DNA of 64,000 bases from positions 127,639 to 191,638 of the forward strand of contig UQUN01000002.1 of the NCBI GenBank assembly GCA_900544175.1, read 5' to 3'. The notes beneath the pieces are model-generated. The model was not told the DNA's origin and ran no database searches. It was given only the letters and a program-made list of their open reading frames with translations. This DNA comes from an uncultured Alistipes sp. Lineage in GTDB: Bacteria; Bacteroidota; Bacteroidia; Bacteroidales; UBA932. Position 1 is the first letter of the stretch, and each line of letters starts with the position of its first letter. A program made the position numbers and the translations under genes. This document shows positions 9,781 to 16,279 of this stretch, one piece after another.

Positions 9781-11283
9781 ATGAACACAGCATTGAAGTA
9801 CAACATCAATCCTCTGGTGAGTGCCATCGGCAAGATGCCCGATGAGTTCACAAAGGAAGACATAATCAATTTCATCACAGCCAACGACATCCGCGTCGTG
9901 AACTTCCGCTACATCGCGGGAGACGGCAGGCTGAAGACCCTCAACTTCCCGGTCAGCAGCCTTCAGTATCTGGACCTGATCCTCTCATTCGGAGAGAGAG
10001 TTGACGGTTCCAGTCTGTTTTCCTATATCGAGGCCGGCTCAAGCGACCTCTATGTCATTCCCCGCTTCTCAACAGCCTACATCGACCCATTCGCCGAGAT
10101 ACCCACACTCGGCATGCTCTGCTCCTACTTCACCAAGGACGGACTGCCGCTGGAAAGTTCTCCTGAGTACACCCTCCGCAAGGCCCACGAGGAGTTCAAG
10201 AAGACCACAGGCTACACCTTCGAGGCCATGGGCGAGCTGGAGTTCTACGTCATCTACGACGATGACAACTGCTTCCCGTCAGAGAACCAGCGCGGATACC
10301 ATGAGTCCACCCCTTTCACAAAGGTAGAGGCTTTCCGCACAGAGGCGATGAAACTCATCTCCCAGGTCGGCGGCAACATCAAGTACGCACACTCCGAGGT
10401 GGGCAACTTCACCCTGGACGGAAAAGTGTACGAGCAGAATGAGATCGAGTTCCTCGTATCGCCCGTGGAATCGGCGGCAGACCAGCTGGTGATGGCCAAA
10501 TGGATTCTCCGCACCCTGGCATGGCAGTACGGATTCGACATCACTTTCGCACCCAAGATCACCGAAGGCAAGGCTGGCAGCGGACTGCATTTCCATACAC
10601 GTATCATGAACGGGGAACACTCCGTAATGCTCAAGGACGGACACCTGTCGGACGAGGCCCGCAAAGCTATCGCTGGCTATATGACCTGCGCGTCATCCCT
10701 TACCGCTTTCGGAAATGCAAACCCTACCTCATACTTCCGCCTGGTACCTCATCAGGAGGCTCCCACCAGCATCTGCTGGGGTGACCGCAACCGTTCCGTA
10801 CTTGTGCGCGTACCCCTCGGCTGGACAGGAAAGAGCGACATGTCCGCCATCGCCAACGGCCTGCCCCAGAATCCCGACATCGTGATGCCCGACAAGCAGA
10901 CTGTAGAGCTGCGCTCAGGTGACGGTTCCGCCGATATACACCTGATGCTGGCCGGCCTTGTGACAGCAGCCCGTATCGGATTCGAGCTGCCCAATGCATT
11001 GGAGATTGCCGAGAAGACATACGTCGACGTCAATATCCACGATGCCAAGAACGCCGCCGTACTCAACTCTCTGGCCCAGTTGCCTACGTCATGCGCCGAG
11101 TCAGCTGACGAACTGGAAAAGAACAGAGCCCTTTATGAGGCCAAAGGTGTGTTCTCAAAGAGCATGATAGACGGCCGCATCGCCATGCTCCGTGCATACA
11201 ACGATGCAGACATACGTCAGGAAGTCAAACAGGACAAGAACCTTATGGCAGAACTGGTAAGACGATTCTATCACTGCGGATAG
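9781..11283 (+). CDS. glnA: Glutamine synthetase, type-I-like
   Basis: A 500-residue cytosolic enzyme making glutamine from glutamate, ammonia and ATP. The start at 9781 (MNTALKYN) is preferred over an in-frame ATG 33 bp upstream because it fits the family and leaves the promoter free. The N-terminal beta-grasp domain is about 20-115; the catalytic domain shows GELEFYVI, YEQNEIEF, AGSGLHFHTRI and RNRSVLVRVP. These differ from the textbook type-I motifs (for example AGSGLHFH for GSGMHVH), so it belongs to the divergent Bacteroidetes type-I branch, distinct from the ~730-residue GlnN type III. No tyrosine-adenylylation motif was recognised. Confidence 0.88.
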   Translation: MNTALKYNINPLVSAIGKMPDEFTKEDIINFITANDIRVVNFRYIAGDGRLKTLNFPVSSLQYLDLILSFGERVDGSSLFSYIEAGSSDLYVIPRFSTAYIDPFAEIPTLGMLCSYFTKDGLPLESSPEYTLRKAHEEFKKTTGYTFEAMGELEFYVIYDDDNCFPSENQRGYHESTPFTKVEAFRTEAMKLISQVGGNIKYAHSEVGNFTLDGKVYEQNEIEFLVSPVESAADQLVMAKWILRTLAWQYGFDITFAPKITEGKAGSGLHFHTRIMNGEHSVMLKDGHLSDEARKAIAGYMTCASSLTAFGNANPTSYFRLVPHQEAPTSICWGDRNRSVLVRVPLGWTGKSDMSAIANGLPQNPDIVMPDKQTVELRSGDGSADIHLMLAGLVTAARIGFELPNALEIAEKTYVDVNIHDAKNAAVLNSLAQLPTSCAESADELEKNRALYEAKGVFSKSMIDGRIAMLRAYNDADIRQEVKQDKNLMAELVRRFYHCG

Positions 11284-11299
11284 GCAGATGCACAGCAAG

Positions 11300-11334
11300 A
11301 AAAAGCCGCCCGGCACAGAACCGGGCGGCTTTTT
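11300..11334. terminator. Bidirectional intrinsic terminator
   Basis: AGCCGCCCGG (11304-11313) pairs perfectly with CCGGGCGGCT (11321-11330) around a 7-nt loop, flanked by an A tract and a T tract. It ends glutamine synthetase transcription and can also serve the convergent minus gene. Confidence 0.93.
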
Positions 11335-11339
11335 CCTTA

Positions 11340-11405
11340 TTAACCTAAACTTAACCTATGAAAAAACTATCGCTTTAGATTATTACAAATAGCATGCCAA
11401 AATTA
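11340..11405. repeat. Shared 3'-UTR element, copy 2
   Basis: Second copy of the element at 2109-2178. On minus it begins at the stop codon of the gene at 11403-12245, has TTTGGCA, TTTGTAA, GATAGTTTTTTCATAGGTTA and AGGTTAA in the same order and spacing, and ends just before the terminator at 11300-11334. Confidence 0.7.
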
Positions 11406-12245
11406 AGGAACGACATACCGCGACCGCTGCACCGGCGGCGGTCCGGAAGTTGTTCCCGATGTTCCCGAAGTCCTCACCGAAGCCTTGTAAAGTTCTGTGG
11501 GATTGAGAGGATCATACTGTGGAACTGGTACTGACACCTGATACACTCTCGGATCAAAATTAGGATCAAGAAATATCATGTCATCAAACTCAGGCTTTCC
11601 GCCAACCTCCACCGACGGCACCAGCATCTCCCATGTGCCCACAGTCCCGAAATTGAACAGGCCCAGTAGTAGATACAGCATCTGGACATAAATGGACGGG
11701 TTATGCTGCAAAACACGGACAAACTCCGGTGTCTCATTTATCATGCGGGTCAGTATCAATCTCCTGTCCCGCGCCAGTATCTCCGCCACTGAAGGCAGCC
11801 TTGTCGCCCCCATCCATTCCGCATCAGAATCCGGTACCGGCAATCTGGACGGCAGCATAGCCGAGGGAAGCGGTGAACTGCCACTCCGAACCTCATCTAA
11901 TAAAAAATCATCATAGAAAGTATTCAGTCTGTCGGCCCACTCCAGTCGCATCTCCTTCAGACGCTCAGCCCTCACCTGTAGAGGAAGCTCATCCTGAACT
12001 ATCTGACGGGCAGCATCGGCGACAGAATCCGCTGTCCGCGCATCCAGCATTCCAGTTCTAATGGCCCGGACCATGGCTGCTCTGATATCCTCCTCATATT
12101 GAACTACAAGCACGCTCAAGGAATCCTCCTGGCCTTCGGCATACCGAAGGCCGGCCCCGCTGCAAGGGACAGACATGAACACTGCGGCAGCAACTGAGAC
12201 CATGACAGACAGCGGCATTCTTCCCATATACGCCATTTTGATCAT
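11403..12245 (-). CDS. Secreted protein of unknown function
   Basis: A 280-residue protein I do not recognise. It has a signal peptide (about 1-30, hydrophobic SVMVSVAAAVFMSVPC; the Cys could make it a lipoprotein). A charged helical stretch (about 40-110, rich in Ala, Arg, Glu) is followed by a hydrophobic patch (YLLLGLFNFGTVG, about 195-207) and a Pro/Ser/Thr-rich tail (SGTSGTTSGPPP). No catalytic motif seen. Its stop codon lies inside the 3'-UTR repeat. Confidence 0.6.
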   Translation of the reverse strand: MIKMAYMGRMPLSVMVSVAAAVFMSVPCSGAGLRYAEGQEDSLSVLVVQYEEDIRAAMVRAIRTGMLDARTADSVADAARQIVQDELPLQVRAERLKEMRLEWADRLNTFYDDFLLDEVRSGSSPLPSAMLPSRLPVPDSDAEWMGATRLPSVAEILARDRRLILTRMINETPEFVRVLQHNPSIYVQMLYLLLGLFNFGTVGTWEMLVPSVEVGGKPEFDDMIFLDPNFDPRVYQVSVPVPQYDPLNPTELYKASVRTSGTSGTTSGPPPVQRSRYVVP

Positions 12246-12712
12246 TTCGCTTTGCGAATATAGTTATTCTTTTCCTATTTCCGTTCCCAAATGCGCCACA
12301 TATAAAGTCAGGGCAACCGCACCAATACAAAAACGGTTCAGTCGATTTTCAGTAGGGATATGCATGTAATGTGGGTCGTGAGGAGGAGATTGCGTCTCAT
12401 GCACAGCCATTTTGCAATGTCCAGCATATCACCGAAATTCATCCTGCTTATTATCAAGGACATACGTTTCAGCAACTTGCTGGACCCGGCATATTTCGCC
12501 ACCAAACGGCCATTCTGCACCATATCTTCACGAGTCCAGCTGATGCACTTTTTCAAAGCATCTGATTATCAGGCATTTCTGTAAGCACACTTTGTTGGAC
12601 GTGAGGTACACATCAACGCCTTAAGTCTGACACGCTTGAAATCAACATGCCGTTTCCCATTGTGTCCGTAATTTTAACAGTAACAGTATGCATACCACAC
12701 CCCACTGAAAAT
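12246..12712. other. Degenerate stretch beside the tRNA site
   Basis: 467 bp with no convincing gene. The longest minus-strand frame (12338-12556, 72 residues, MKKCISWTREDMVQNGR) is not a family I know and may be debris of an older integrated element, since the integrase stump lies next to it. No RNA gene, repeat or promoter I can support. Confidence 0.4.
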
Positions 12713-12874
12713 CTACTGACACCTGTTCTTCTCAAAATACCAATGCTCAGGTTTTACAGATATTCCAAGATTGAAATTTCTTGACTTCTTGTCTTTACAA
12801 ACCTTTATTTTTAAGGGTAATTCATTGTTCTTTAAAGGTCTGTATTTGTAACATACAACATCTGCTGTTGCCAT
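12713..12874 (-). pseudogene. Truncated tyrosine integrase, N-terminal Arm-binding part
   Basis: An open frame of 53 codons from ATG at 12874 to TAG at 12713. The product (MATADVVCYKYRPLKNNELP, then KDKKSRNFNLGISVKPEHW) resembles the Arm-DNA-binding N-terminus of Bacteroidetes phage/ICE integrases (x-GISVKPEHWx). It stops before the core-binding and catalytic domains, and no continuation with Arg-His-Tyr motifs is found in nearby frames. It lies about 60 bp beyond the tRNA 3' end and reads away from it, the usual place for an ICE integrase, so I read it as the stump of an earlier element in the same tRNA gene. Confidence 0.6.
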
Positions 12875-12894
12875 TTCTGACCATTCTCAGACAT

Positions 12895-12925
12895 AAAAAA
12901 GAGAGTCACTTCTCAGCAACTCTCT
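12895..12925 (-). terminator. Intrinsic terminator downstream of tRNA 3' end
   Basis: On minus AGAGAGT pairs with ACTCTCT, followed by six T. It lies 10 bp after the tRNA acceptor end and is probably the tRNA gene's own terminator. Confidence 0.75.
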
Positions 12926-12935
12926 GAGTTTCAAG

Positions 12936-12957
12936 TGGTGCCACCGGGAATCGAACC
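12936..12957 (-). other. tRNA 3'-end fragment, candidate ICE attachment site
   Basis: The minus strand reads GGTTCGATTCCCGG then TGGCACCA: the 3' half of the T-arm with loop TTCGATT, the acceptor 3' strand (7 nt) and a discriminator A. The bases further upstream do not pair with CCCGG and contain no anticodon or D arm, so the tRNA is cut here. A terminator follows. This is the pattern left when an element integrates into a tRNA 3' end: one end keeps this short copy, the far end keeps a whole tRNA. The acceptor implies a tRNA starting GGTGCCA; I do not assign the isotype. Confidence 0.7.
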
Positions 12958-12960
12958 AAG

Positions 12961-13132
12961 CTACATATTTTCATTATTTCCAGCATGTTATGCAGCTCCT
13001 TATTCAAAAAACCACGTATCTGGCACTTGCAAAATTCTATAATATTCCTCAGTTTTCTTAGCTGAATTTCTGACAACAAAGATAGTATTTGAAGACATAA
13101 TTTACAAATTTATTCATGTTGACAGCGAGCAA
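12961..13132. other. ICE end region
   Basis: 172 bp between the att-like site and the first ICE gene. On minus there is a well-spaced promoter match (TTTG, 20 nt, TATCTTTG; about 13074-13105) pointing out of the element. An alternative reading is a 32-codon minus ORF at 13000-13098 (MSSNTIFVVRNSAKKTEEYY...) which overlaps that promoter; I cannot tell which is real. Confidence 0.35.
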
Positions 13133-13423
13133 TCATTTGCTGAATATTGAATAATAGTTTTCATCAAGCAGTTTTTTGATTTCAGACTCCTTGTATAGAA
13201 TCTTACCTCCGATATGGTAGTATGGCAATATTCCTATCTTGCGATATTCGGATAATGAGCGGCGGTTTACTTTAAGTCGTTCAGCAAGTTCTCTATCTGT
13301 AATGTATATTTCACCGTCAAAAGTGGGTTTGAAATGCAAATGTAGCTTGTCCAACTCGCTGTGTATAGTCCGTAGCCTTATTGCCAAGCCATAAAGTTTG
13401 TTTTCTATATTTGAATGTGACAT
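13133..13423 (-). CDS. Helix-turn-helix protein, excisionase-like
   Basis: A 96-residue protein, start taken at 13423 (MSHSNIENKLYG). The C-terminal half is a MerR/excisionase-type winged helix: ITDRELAERLKVNRRSLSEYRKIG, then YYHIGGKILYKESEIKKLL. It is the last of three tandem small HTH genes. In CTnDOT, small HTH proteins (Xis2c, Xis2d) near the element end direct excision; here the position next to the tRNA att site suggests the same, by inference. Confidence 0.75.
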   Translation of the reverse strand: MSHSNIENKLYGLAIRLRTIHSELDKLHLHFKPTFDGEIYITDRELAERLKVNRRSLSEYRKIGILPYYHIGGKILYKESEIKKLLDENYYSIFSK

Positions 13424-13431
13424 TTCCGTAA

Positions 13432-13695
13432 TTATTTTTTTAGTAGCTTTTTTACATCCTCCGTTTTGTAGAAGCATTTCTTACCTATCTTGCTATGCGG
13501 CAATTTCCCACTAGCCCTTAATGACTGAACTGTCCTTTTTGATACATTCAGCATAATGCAAACATCCTGGGTGTCTATCCAGTAAGAGTCTTGTTTTGAA
13601 GCTGCCATAAACATTTCCTCAAACTTGCAGCAAAACGCATCCAGGACACCTATAAGCTCGTAAATCAGATGTTCATCCATCTCTATTGTTTTCAT
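13432..13695 (-). CDS. Helix-turn-helix protein, excisionase-like
   Basis: An 87-residue paralogue of its neighbours: IDTQDVCIMLNVSKRTVQSL (recognition region) and HSKIGKKCFYKTEDVKKLL (wing and last helix). An N-terminal helix of about 30 residues may dimerise. Its ATG overlaps the stop of the gene at 13692-13982 (ATGA), so the two are translationally coupled. Likely DNA-binding factor for excision or for control of the ICE. Confidence 0.75.
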   Translation of the reverse strand: MKTIEMDEHLIYELIGVLDAFCCKFEEMFMAASKQDSYWIDTQDVCIMLNVSKRTVQSLRASGKLPHSKIGKKCFYKTEDVKKLLKK

Positions 13696-13982
13696 TGTAT
13701 GCTTTTACCTTTTTTATTAAAAAATTCTTTTATCTCTGATGACTTATAGTATGTTCTACCATCAATCATGTAGTAGGTCACGAGTTTCTTTTGGCGGTAA
13801 CGCGCAAGGGTACGCTTGGTCACGCCGAGCAGCTCGCACATGTCCTGGTTGTCGAGCAGCTTGTCGCCTTCAAGGGCGGCCGTCTGCCGGTTCATACGCC
13901 TCAGCATGTTCTCCATCCTGTCGAAGCGTTCCATAACCTGATGGAACATCATCTGTAACGTCTCCCGCTCTATCTGTATCAT
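13692..13982 (-). CDS. Helix-turn-helix protein, excisionase-like
   Basis: First of three tandem HTH genes, 96 residues. The N-terminal coiled region (LQMMFHQVMERFDRMENMLR) is followed by LLDNQDMCELLGVTKRTLARYRQ and YYMIDGRTYYKSSEIKEFF. Coupled to the next gene by a 4-bp overlap. The family is common near ends of Bacteroides conjugative transposons. Confidence 0.78.
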   Translation of the reverse strand: MIQIERETLQMMFHQVMERFDRMENMLRRMNRQTAALEGDKLLDNQDMCELLGVTKRTLARYRQKKLVTYYMIDGRTYYKSSEIKEFFNKKGKSIQ

Positions 13983-14161
13983 AATTTAATTCTGTTTTAG
14001 TGCGTGAATACTTTGTTTCCAACACTGCTGCGCAACAGGTTTCAGTATGATAAGGGCCAAATAGCAGACCAATGCGGCAGGTTTACCATCAGATAACAGG
14101 AAAAACGCTGAATACCATAGAAATAAAAAATCAGCCTTCCCGGGAGATGGCTGACGGGCAT

Positions 14162-14208
14162 ATTGCATCTGCAATGTCCTGCAATGGTCTATTGCAACGT
14201 CCTGCAAT
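14162..14208. repeat. Cluster of five ATTGCA/TGCAAT hexamers
   Basis: ATTGCA at 14162 and 14191 and TGCAAT at 14170, 14180 and 14203 occur in 47 bp, making nested inverted pairs and a 15-bp near-perfect direct repeat (14171-14185 and 14194-14208). They overlap the last codons of the RibD-C-like gene and lie upstream of the three HTH genes. Iteron-like; could bind the HTH proteins or the integrase. Confidence 0.5.
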
Positions 14209-14605
14209 AATGCAGACGGCACACGCCGTTCCGGAAGGTCCTGGAGTTGACGAGCCGCCATTTGCCCGACGGGAGATGAGCGGAGACGGACAAAGGGAAG
14301 GAGCTGACAGATGGGATAAGAAAGATTGCAAGCTCGTCGACAAGGCTGTAAAGTGACAGTCCCCGCAGAAATTCCACGCTCTCCTCATCGTATATCTCCG
14401 TATGGAACACCGTTGAGGATCCGGCGGAATCTTTCTCGCAGATAAGATCGACCAGCGGATAACCGGGATGCAGATACATGGTACTGCGTCCCCTCCAGTA
14501 CGGGAAGCCGTTCCTGTCTGACTGTATCCACTCCATCAACGGCTCGCTTTCCGCCGGAATGGAACCGTCCAAAGTCATTGCTATCACTGCCTGTAACTTA
14601 GCCAT
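14189..14605 (-). CDS. RibD C-terminal / dihydrofolate-reductase-fold protein
   Basis: A 138-residue protein, start at 14605 (MAKLQAVIAMTLDGSIPAE), which shows the N-terminal strand and x-S-x-D-G-like region of the RibD-C/DHFR fold (here MTLDG). It ends with GKWRLVNSRTFRNGVCRLHY, typical of the last strands of this fold. In the middle it is weakly conserved, so enzymatic activity is uncertain. Such genes sit between rteB and the excision genes in CTnDOT-like ICEs. The stop falls inside the hexamer cluster. Confidence 0.65.
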   Translation of the reverse strand: MAKLQAVIAMTLDGSIPAESEPLMEWIQSDRNGFPYWRGRSTMYLHPGYPLVDLICEKDSAGSSTVFHTEIYDEESVEFLRGLSLYSLVDELAIFLIPSVSSFPLSVSAHLPSGKWRLVNSRTFRNGVCRLHYCRTLQ

Positions 14606-14952
14606 GTTTCTGCCTTTAAAAACAAAATAGCGTGAAATCCACGCATTATCAGGCAGAGGCTCTGGCAAGCCCAAAAACAGATCTGCATGGACTCACGCTA
14701 TAGGGCATAGCATAAGCCTCACGCAAAAGCCTCTGTTCTTGAAATTTTGCCAGATTTCCGCCTGAGACGTCTTGCGACTTATGTATGACAACAGGCAGGA
14801 CTCCGGCCCTTGCCGCCGTCAGTTCAGTATGTCATGGCCGTAACTTATGCGGTGCACAGTTCTCCGGCCTTTTTGCAAAGGTAGGCATTTTCTTTCATCC
14901 TGTTATGCCTTTTGCTTCCATATCTTGCTGATGACAATGAAAAGGATGCCGC
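14606..14952 (-). promoter_or_regulatory. Long leader upstream of the RibD-C-like gene
   Basis: 347 bp without a gene. On minus a -7 match TACCTTTG (14876-14883) would give a leader of about 260 nt. The leader holds several GCGTGA repeats, the hairpin GCGTG-GATTT-CACGC (14630-14644) and a small stem GCTAT/ATAGC (14697-14711). In CTnDOT the neighbouring operons are controlled by leader attenuation, so a regulatory RNA role is possible but unproven. Confidence 0.35.
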
Positions 14953-16275
14953 TCATTTGTCCAGCAGGCCGTATTTCTTCATTTTCCGGTACAGGGTGGA
15001 AGGATCTACATGCAGCACCTCCGCAGCTCTCCTGCGGTGTCCTCCGCTTGCCGTCAGCGCATTGAGTATGGACTGTCTCTCATCCGCCTCTGTCTTCGGA
15101 AACAGGCTGCTTCCTCTGTCCGTATCCTCCGGACGGATGTTCAGTTCTGCCGCTTCTATCACCGGCTGTCGGGCCATCAGCACTGCCCGTTTAATCTTGT
15201 TCTGCAGTTCACGCACGTTTCCCGGCCAACGGTAGGAAAGCATCAGCCGTCCGGCCTCGGGAGTGAACCCTTCCGTCGGGCGTTTGAGTTCTTTGGAGAA
15301 CTTCTCCCTGAAGTGTTCCGCCAGCGGCAGGATGTCTTCCTGGCATTCATGCAGCGATGGCATGACTATCTCGAACTCGCCCAGCCTGTGGTACAGGTCC
15401 TCGCGGAAACGCCTCTCCTTAATGGCCGACTGCAGATCCTCGTTGGTGGCGGCCACTATCCGCACATCGGCCTTTCTTTCCCGGCTGCTGCCGATCGGGA
15501 GATAGGTCCCTTCCTGCAAGACACGCAGGAGCATGGCCTGCACTTCAGGTGACAGTGTGCCTATCTCGTCCAGAAACAGCGTGCCGCCTTTCGCCAAGTC
15601 GAAATACCCGTCCTTGTTGCTGTCCGCACCTGTGAAAGTCCCTTTCATGTGTCCGAAAAAGAGTGTCGGGGCCAGTTCCTTGGGAATGACGGCGCAGTTG
15701 ACGGCCACCAACGGTTTTCCCCTGCGATTGCTGGAGTAATGTATCCGCTGTGCGACGGATTCCTTGCCTGCTCCGTTCGGTCCGAGTATAAGCACGGATA
15801 TGTCAAACGGGGCGACGGTACGTGCGAGGTTCTCAACCTCAAGCATCTGCGGACTGCTCCTGCGGAAAAGGCTTCTGTCCCTGTCATAGACCCTGGAGCT
15901 CGGCCGCATTATGTCCTTGACCAATTCAAGAAGCTCGTCCATCTGCACTGGCTTTGCCAGATAGTCGTCCGCTCCAAGCTTGACAGCCCTTACGGCGTCG
16001 GGCACGGAAGCATAACCGGTCATGACGATGAATGGGATGTCGATTTTCTCTTCATGGATCCATTCGAGCAGAGATATCCCGTCCCCCTCCGGAAGGCGGA
16101 CATCAGACAGCACAAGGTCGAAGTGCTCTTTTCGGAGCAGCCGCCTCGCACCGGGCTCGTCTGTCGTGACCGAGATCTCGTATCCGTGTTTCTCAAGTCT
16201 CTTCCTCTGCTGTTCGGCCAGCATGATATTGTCCTCTACTATCAATATCCTTGTCTTATGACTTATCTTCTTCAT
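14953..16275 (-). CDS. rteB: RteB-like sigma-54-type response regulator
   Basis: A 440-residue NtrC-family activator. Receiver about 8-125 with Asp58 (LVLSDVRLP) and Lys109. AAA+ domain about 140-365: Walker A GPNGAGKE (165-172), GTFTGA loop (212-217, a variant of GAFTGA that contacts sigma-54), Walker B GGTLFLDEIG. Fis-type HTH at the C-terminus (GGHRRRAAEVLHVDPSTLYR). In CTnDOT, RteB activates rteC and so excision. It starts 4 bp after rteA, so they are one operon. Confidence 0.92.
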   Translation of the reverse strand: MKKISHKTRILIVEDNIMLAEQQRKRLEKHGYEISVTTDEPGARRLLRKEHFDLVLSDVRLPEGDGISLLEWIHEEKIDIPFIVMTGYASVPDAVRAVKLGADDYLAKPVQMDELLELVKDIMRPSSRVYDRDRSLFRRSSPQMLEVENLARTVAPFDISVLILGPNGAGKESVAQRIHYSSNRRGKPLVAVNCAVIPKELAPTLFFGHMKGTFTGADSNKDGYFDLAKGGTLFLDEIGTLSPEVQAMLLRVLQEGTYLPIGSSRERKADVRIVAATNEDLQSAIKERRFREDLYHRLGEFEIVMPSLHECQEDILPLAEHFREKFSKELKRPTEGFTPEAGRLMLSYRWPGNVRELQNKIKRAVLMARQPVIEAAELNIRPEDTDRGSSLFPKTEADERQSILNALTASGGHRRRAAEVLHVDPSTLYRKMKKYGLLDK

Positions 16276-16279
16276 TACG

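Noticed and set aside
13986..14261. Minus-strand frame of 91 codons
   Set aside because: It overlaps the end of the RibD-C-like gene and the hexamer repeats, and its sequence shows no domain or plausible conservation.
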